Source: Haladaptatus cibarius D43
Lineage (GTDB): Archaea; Halobacteriota; Halobacteria; Halobacteriales; Haladaptataceae
NCBI RefSeq assembly: GCF_000710615.1
Contig: NZ_JDTH01000002.1
Location: 1,790,082 to 1,854,081, forward strand
Direction of reading: 5' to 3'
DNA: 64,000 bases
Below, piece after piece: positions 61,327 through 64,000 of the stretch. Each line of letters opens with the position of its first letter. The first letter of the stretch is position 1. The notes beneath the pieces were generated by a model. It saw only the letters and a list, made by a program, of their open reading frames with translations. It was not told the DNA's origin and made no database searches. The position numbers and the translations under genes are program-made.

Positions 61327-63075
61327 CTATTCCGCTGATTCGAACCGAACGATTTTTTCGAACACATCAAGCGACAGTCGCTCGCCGCTCGTGATACCGC
61401 GTGCGGGTGCAGAGCCGAACGCATCGGTGGTGAACTGCCGCGCAACCAGCGATTTTCGCTCGCGTCCTTGTTCGAGTTCTCGGTCTGCTTCCGCGAGGAG
61501 AAGGCCTGCGGTGTACACGTCGAAGATGTACGCCGCGAGTTCTTTCGCGTGGAGTTGCGCGTAGTCGTCGTCGCTGGTCGCCAGCGTCACCAGCGCCTCT
61601 TCTACTTCACCGAGTTCCTCGCGCGTCGTTTCCACGAGGTCGGCGAGGTCGTCGTGTTCTACACCGCCGAGTCGTTCCCGAATGCGGGAAAGCGCGGGTT
61701 CGTGGGCGTTTTCCCGTGCCATCGAGCGAAGCACGTCGAGCGAGAGAACGTTCGAAGTGCCTTCCCAAATCGGAAGCACTTGTGCATCCCGCAGGAGTCG
61801 GTGTGTTACGAAATCGTTCACGTAGCCGTTTCCGCCCTGAACCTCCATCGCGTAAGATGCCACCTCGACCGCCATGCGCCCGGTTCGGGCCTTCGCAATC
61901 GGAACGAGCAGTCGCATCAGCGCGAAGGCGTCCTCGTCGCCCTGCCGGTAGCGTTCGAACTCCTTTCCGGCGTCGAACGTGAACGCCGTCGCCGCTTCGT
62001 GTGCAACTGCCATCTCCACCAAATCCCGGCGCATCAGCGGATATCGGTCGATCCGCTGGCCGAACGCTTCTCGGTTCGCGGCGCGAACTTTGCTCTCCAA
62101 CAGCGCCCGACCGATGAGGCCACACGATGCGAACGCGTTGGCGATTCGTTCGAGATTGAGCATCTCGGATATGTATTTGAATCCGGATTCGGTGTCGCCC
62201 ACGAGGTAGGCCTCCGTTTCCCGAAACTCGACTTCCGCCGTCGGGACGCTCACGGTACCGAGTTTGTCCTTCAGGCGACGAATGTAGAAATCGTTTTGCT
62301 CGCCGTCGCGTTTCGTTTCGGAGACGAAAAACAGCGACAGTCCGGCGGTTCCTTCGGGTGCGTCGGGTCGCCGCGCGAGCGTGAGAATCGCACCGGAATC
62401 GACGTTCGAGCAGAACCATTTTTCGCCTGTGAGTTTCCACAGGTCGTCCGATTCGTCACCCTCCGGGCGCTCTGCGATGGTTTCGGTTACACCCACGTCG
62501 CTTCCGCCTTGACGCTCGGTGAGGAACATCGCCCCTTGCAGGAGGTCGTCGTAGTTCCGGGTCGTGAGTCCATCGTAAAAGTCGGAGAGGGAACCGTCAT
62601 CGAAACGCTCTAACACGAGCGCGACACCGGCGGTCATGGCGACCGAGCAGGTCAGCCCCACGTCCGCGTAGGCCAGCAGGTAGTCCATCGTTAGATGGTG
62701 AAGAATGGATTCCGGACTGTCCCTACCGGGTGGCGACCGAAACGAGTCGGCGACGATTCCTGCGCCGTAGGCCAGTTCCTCGTTTTCCAGTTGGGCCGGG
62801 TGGTATTCTACTTCGTTGACGAGCGTTCCGAATCTGTCGTAGCGATGCAGTTCCGGGTCGTGGCGGTCGATTGTGTCCGAGTTGTCGGCAATTACTGTTC
62901 CGACGGTGTCGCCGAACTCCTCGAATCGGTCTTCTGACCAGTCGCTCGCCCCGGTTCGGGCGACTTCCGAGCGAAGTACTGGGTCGTACTCCCAGTAGTT
63001 CATGCCGCGTCCCTGCTCGAACTGAGCGTAATCGAGCGAGGAAGAGTGGTCGAGTTGTTCGGGATTTGATGTCAT
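61327..63075 (-). CDS. AidB-like acyl-CoA dehydrogenase
   Basis: A 582-residue flavoprotein. FLTERQGGSDVGVTETIAER, EKWFCSNVDSGAILTLARRP, YAMEVQGGNGYVNDFVTHRL and VLPIWEGTSNVLSLDVLRSM match the acyl-CoA dehydrogenase superfamily. The N-terminal extension and overall layout are closest to AidB, which in E. coli is linked to alkylation stress. A plain acyl-CoA dehydrogenase role remains possible. The start at 63075 (MTSNPEQLDHSSS) is preferred over 63192. Confidence 0.85.
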   Translation of the reverse strand: MTSNPEQLDHSSSLDYAQFEQGRGMNYWEYDPVLRSEVARTGASDWSEDRFEEFGDTVGTVIADNSDTIDRHDPELHRYDRFGTLVNEVEYHPAQLENEELAYGAGIVADSFRSPPGRDSPESILHHLTMDYLLAYADVGLTCSVAMTAGVALVLERFDDGSLSDFYDGLTTRNYDDLLQGAMFLTERQGGSDVGVTETIAERPEGDESDDLWKLTGEKWFCSNVDSGAILTLARRPDAPEGTAGLSLFFVSETKRDGEQNDFYIRRLKDKLGTVSVPTAEVEFRETEAYLVGDTESGFKYISEMLNLERIANAFASCGLIGRALLESKVRAANREAFGQRIDRYPLMRRDLVEMAVAHEAATAFTFDAGKEFERYRQGDEDAFALMRLLVPIAKARTGRMAVEVASYAMEVQGGNGYVNDFVTHRLLRDAQVLPIWEGTSNVLSLDVLRSMARENAHEPALSRIRERLGGVEHDDLADLVETTREELGEVEEALVTLATSDDDYAQLHAKELAAYIFDVYTAGLLLAEADRELEQGRERKSLVARQFTTDAFGSAPARGITSGERLSLDVFEKIVRFESAE

Positions 63076-63103
63076 GCTACCGAACGAATCGGGTGCGAAG
63101 TAA

Positions 63104-63514
63104 TTAAACGATGTCCCGGTAGACACGGCCGAAGGCGATTCGCTGGAGGGTCGCAATCGCCGCATTTTCCTTTTCGTTGTAGGTCGCGGCAACCACGGTT
63201 TCTGTGGCGGGTGCGACGTGCCACGCGACGTTTTCGACGTTGTCGCTCCCTTCCACGTGAACGTCGAAGTTCTCGGGGATCGCGTCCTCGAACTCCTCGC
63301 GCGTTCCGGTGGTAACCGAGAGAAGCGAAGCGAACAGCGCGTCCCGAGCGGTTTCGATCACGTCGCCCGTTACGCGCTCGCGGTACTCCTCGCGGTCGAA
63401 TTCCATCGCTTTCGCCGTCTCCTTGACGACGGTTTGGGCCGCCGGGCCAACGGACTCGTACTGTTCGCGTGCTGTGGATTCGTCTTCAGGGGAGAAGGTT
63501 CCGTGCGTTTCCAT
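63104..63514 (-). CDS. DUF5809 protein
   Basis: A 136-residue acidic soluble protein conserved in haloarchaea. AREQYESVGPAAQTVVKETA, REEYRERVTGDVIETARDAL and ATLQRIAFGRVYRDIV are the blocks I recognise as DUF5809. Function unknown. The start at 63514 (METHGTFSPEDE) is preferred to a Met three codons upstream. It is 24 bases downstream of the DUF5810 gene; the two are commonly neighbours. Confidence 0.78.
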   Translation of the reverse strand: METHGTFSPEDESTAREQYESVGPAAQTVVKETAKAMEFDREEYRERVTGDVIETARDALFASLLSVTTGTREEFEDAIPENFDVHVEGSDNVENVAWHVAPATETVVAATYNEKENAAIATLQRIAFGRVYRDIV

Positions 63515-63538
63515 ACCCGGCAATTCACGGGGCGGGAA

Positions 63539-63997
63539 CTATTCGTTTTCGTCCTCGTCGTCTGCTTTTCTGTCAGTGTCTTCGTTCCCGTCAGCGTCTC
63601 CGTTCCCGTCAGTATCTCCGTTTTCGTCCAGCATCTCCTCGGTCATCTGTCGCGCTTCGTTGAGGATGGATTGGGCTTCCGCACCTATATTCGCGTCACG
63701 TCCGTAGCCGCCGGTTTGCTGGAGTTCGGTCTCTAAACTGCGTTCCTGCTGGCCGTGATGCTGATGGCCGTGGTCGTGAACCGTATCCTCGAACACCTGC
63801 GGATACTCCTCTTCCGAGGCGTGTTCCGTGACGCGCGATGCGAGTTCGTCCGGACTCTCCTCGCTCCATCCCGGCGTGTGCTCGTCCAACCACGTTTCGT
63901 GGTCGTCATCGCCGAGCATCGCGGCGAACGCGAGATGGTTGGCGAGGTGTTCCCCGTCGGACTGTGGCGTCTCGCAGACCGGACACGCAAATCCCAT
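63539..63997 (-). CDS. DUF5810 zinc-finger-like protein
   Basis: A 152-residue protein. The N-terminus MGFACPVCETPQSDGEHLAN then HLAFAAM has Cys-x2-Cys and two His residues, a C2H2-like zinc site. A His-rich segment follows (HDHGHQHHGQQE). The C-terminus is a low-complexity Asp/Gly/Asn repeat (GDTDGNGDADGNEDTD), encoded by a short tandem DNA repeat near 63580-63625. Function unknown. It is complete, starting 3 bases from the window edge. Confidence 0.75.
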   Translation of the reverse strand: MGFACPVCETPQSDGEHLANHLAFAAMLGDDDHETWLDEHTPGWSEESPDELASRVTEHASEEEYPQVFEDTVHDHGHQHHGQQERSLETELQQTGGYGRDANIGAEAQSILNEARQMTEEMLDENGDTDGNGDADGNEDTDRKADDEDENE

Positions 63998-64000
63998 ATC

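Overview
The window comes from a haloarchaeon (class Halobacteria). The predicted proteins are strongly acidic, and many belong to families restricted to or typical of this group: HTH-10 bacterioopsin-activator-like regulators, DUF7344-, DUF5518-, DUF5809- and DUF5810-type proteins, and a ThiN-domain thiamine regulator. F420 enzymes are present (CofE, a Mer-like reductase, an F420:NADP oxidoreductase), as is an archaeal translation and secretion set (Pth2, SUI1/aIF1, NOG1-type GTPase, YchF, Sec61-beta). The genus cannot be fixed from sequence reading alone. I saw no rRNA, tRNA, CRISPR array, transposase or prophage gene, so this looks like chromosomal sequence.

Layout. 0-13.4 kb: a truncated membrane protein, truD, a winged-helix protein, a PAS/GAF/HTH-10 regulator, pth2, a Yip1-like stub, the overlapping pair dcd-thiR, a methyltransferase, thi4 with a palindromic putative operator, a second methyltransferase broken by one in-frame TAG, a YgfZ-like protein and a flavin disulfide reductase. 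13.4-23.6 kb: repeat copies A, B and C alternate with a sugar kinase, a second HTH-10 regulator, an aldo/keto reductase, an F420:NADP oxidoreductase, thioredoxin, HAD and APH-type enzymes, a 54-residue Sec61-beta, pdxT, a DUF151 nuclease and hisE. 23.7-33.2 kb: ASCH, DUF5518, a NOG1-like GTPase, two DUF389 membrane proteins around a SIMPL protein, engB, repeat D, ychF, a small HTH-10 regulator and a DoxX-like protein. 33.4-40.5 kb: the D-glutamate pair dgcN-dgcA, repeat E, a berberine-bridge-type FAD oxidase, a D-2-hydroxyacid dehydrogenase, a LURP-one-related protein and an MNT/HEPN two-gene module.

40.7-47.3 kb is the most unusual stretch. Five co-directional genes encode a Tat-type lipoprotein, a multi-TM spermidine-synthase-like protein, a possible DUF2617-like protein, a pentapeptide-repeat protein fused to a two-TM potassium-channel pore, and a beta-helix-like protein ending in a zinc ribbon. 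The combination suggests an envelope or polyamine-related stress module; its function is unknown.

47.5-64 kb: a Nudix-eIF2B fusion, a PQQ-type propeller lipoprotein, a phosphodiesterase, overlapping cofE and mer, a decayed vapBC locus, a MoxR-DUF58-transglutaminase operon, aIF1/SUI1, a headless DUF7522-like pseudogene, rhodanese, two overlapping Nudix genes, a DtxR-type regulator behind a nested inverted repeat, an AidB-like acyl-CoA dehydrogenase, and DUF5809 and DUF5810 proteins.

Two features tie the window together. A modular GC-rich inverted-repeat family (copies A-E) sits only between genes. Several loci also show recent decay: the TAG-interrupted methyltransferase, the vapC stub, the Yip1 stub and the headless DUF7522 gene. 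All functional calls rest on motif recognition by eye; no database search was run.
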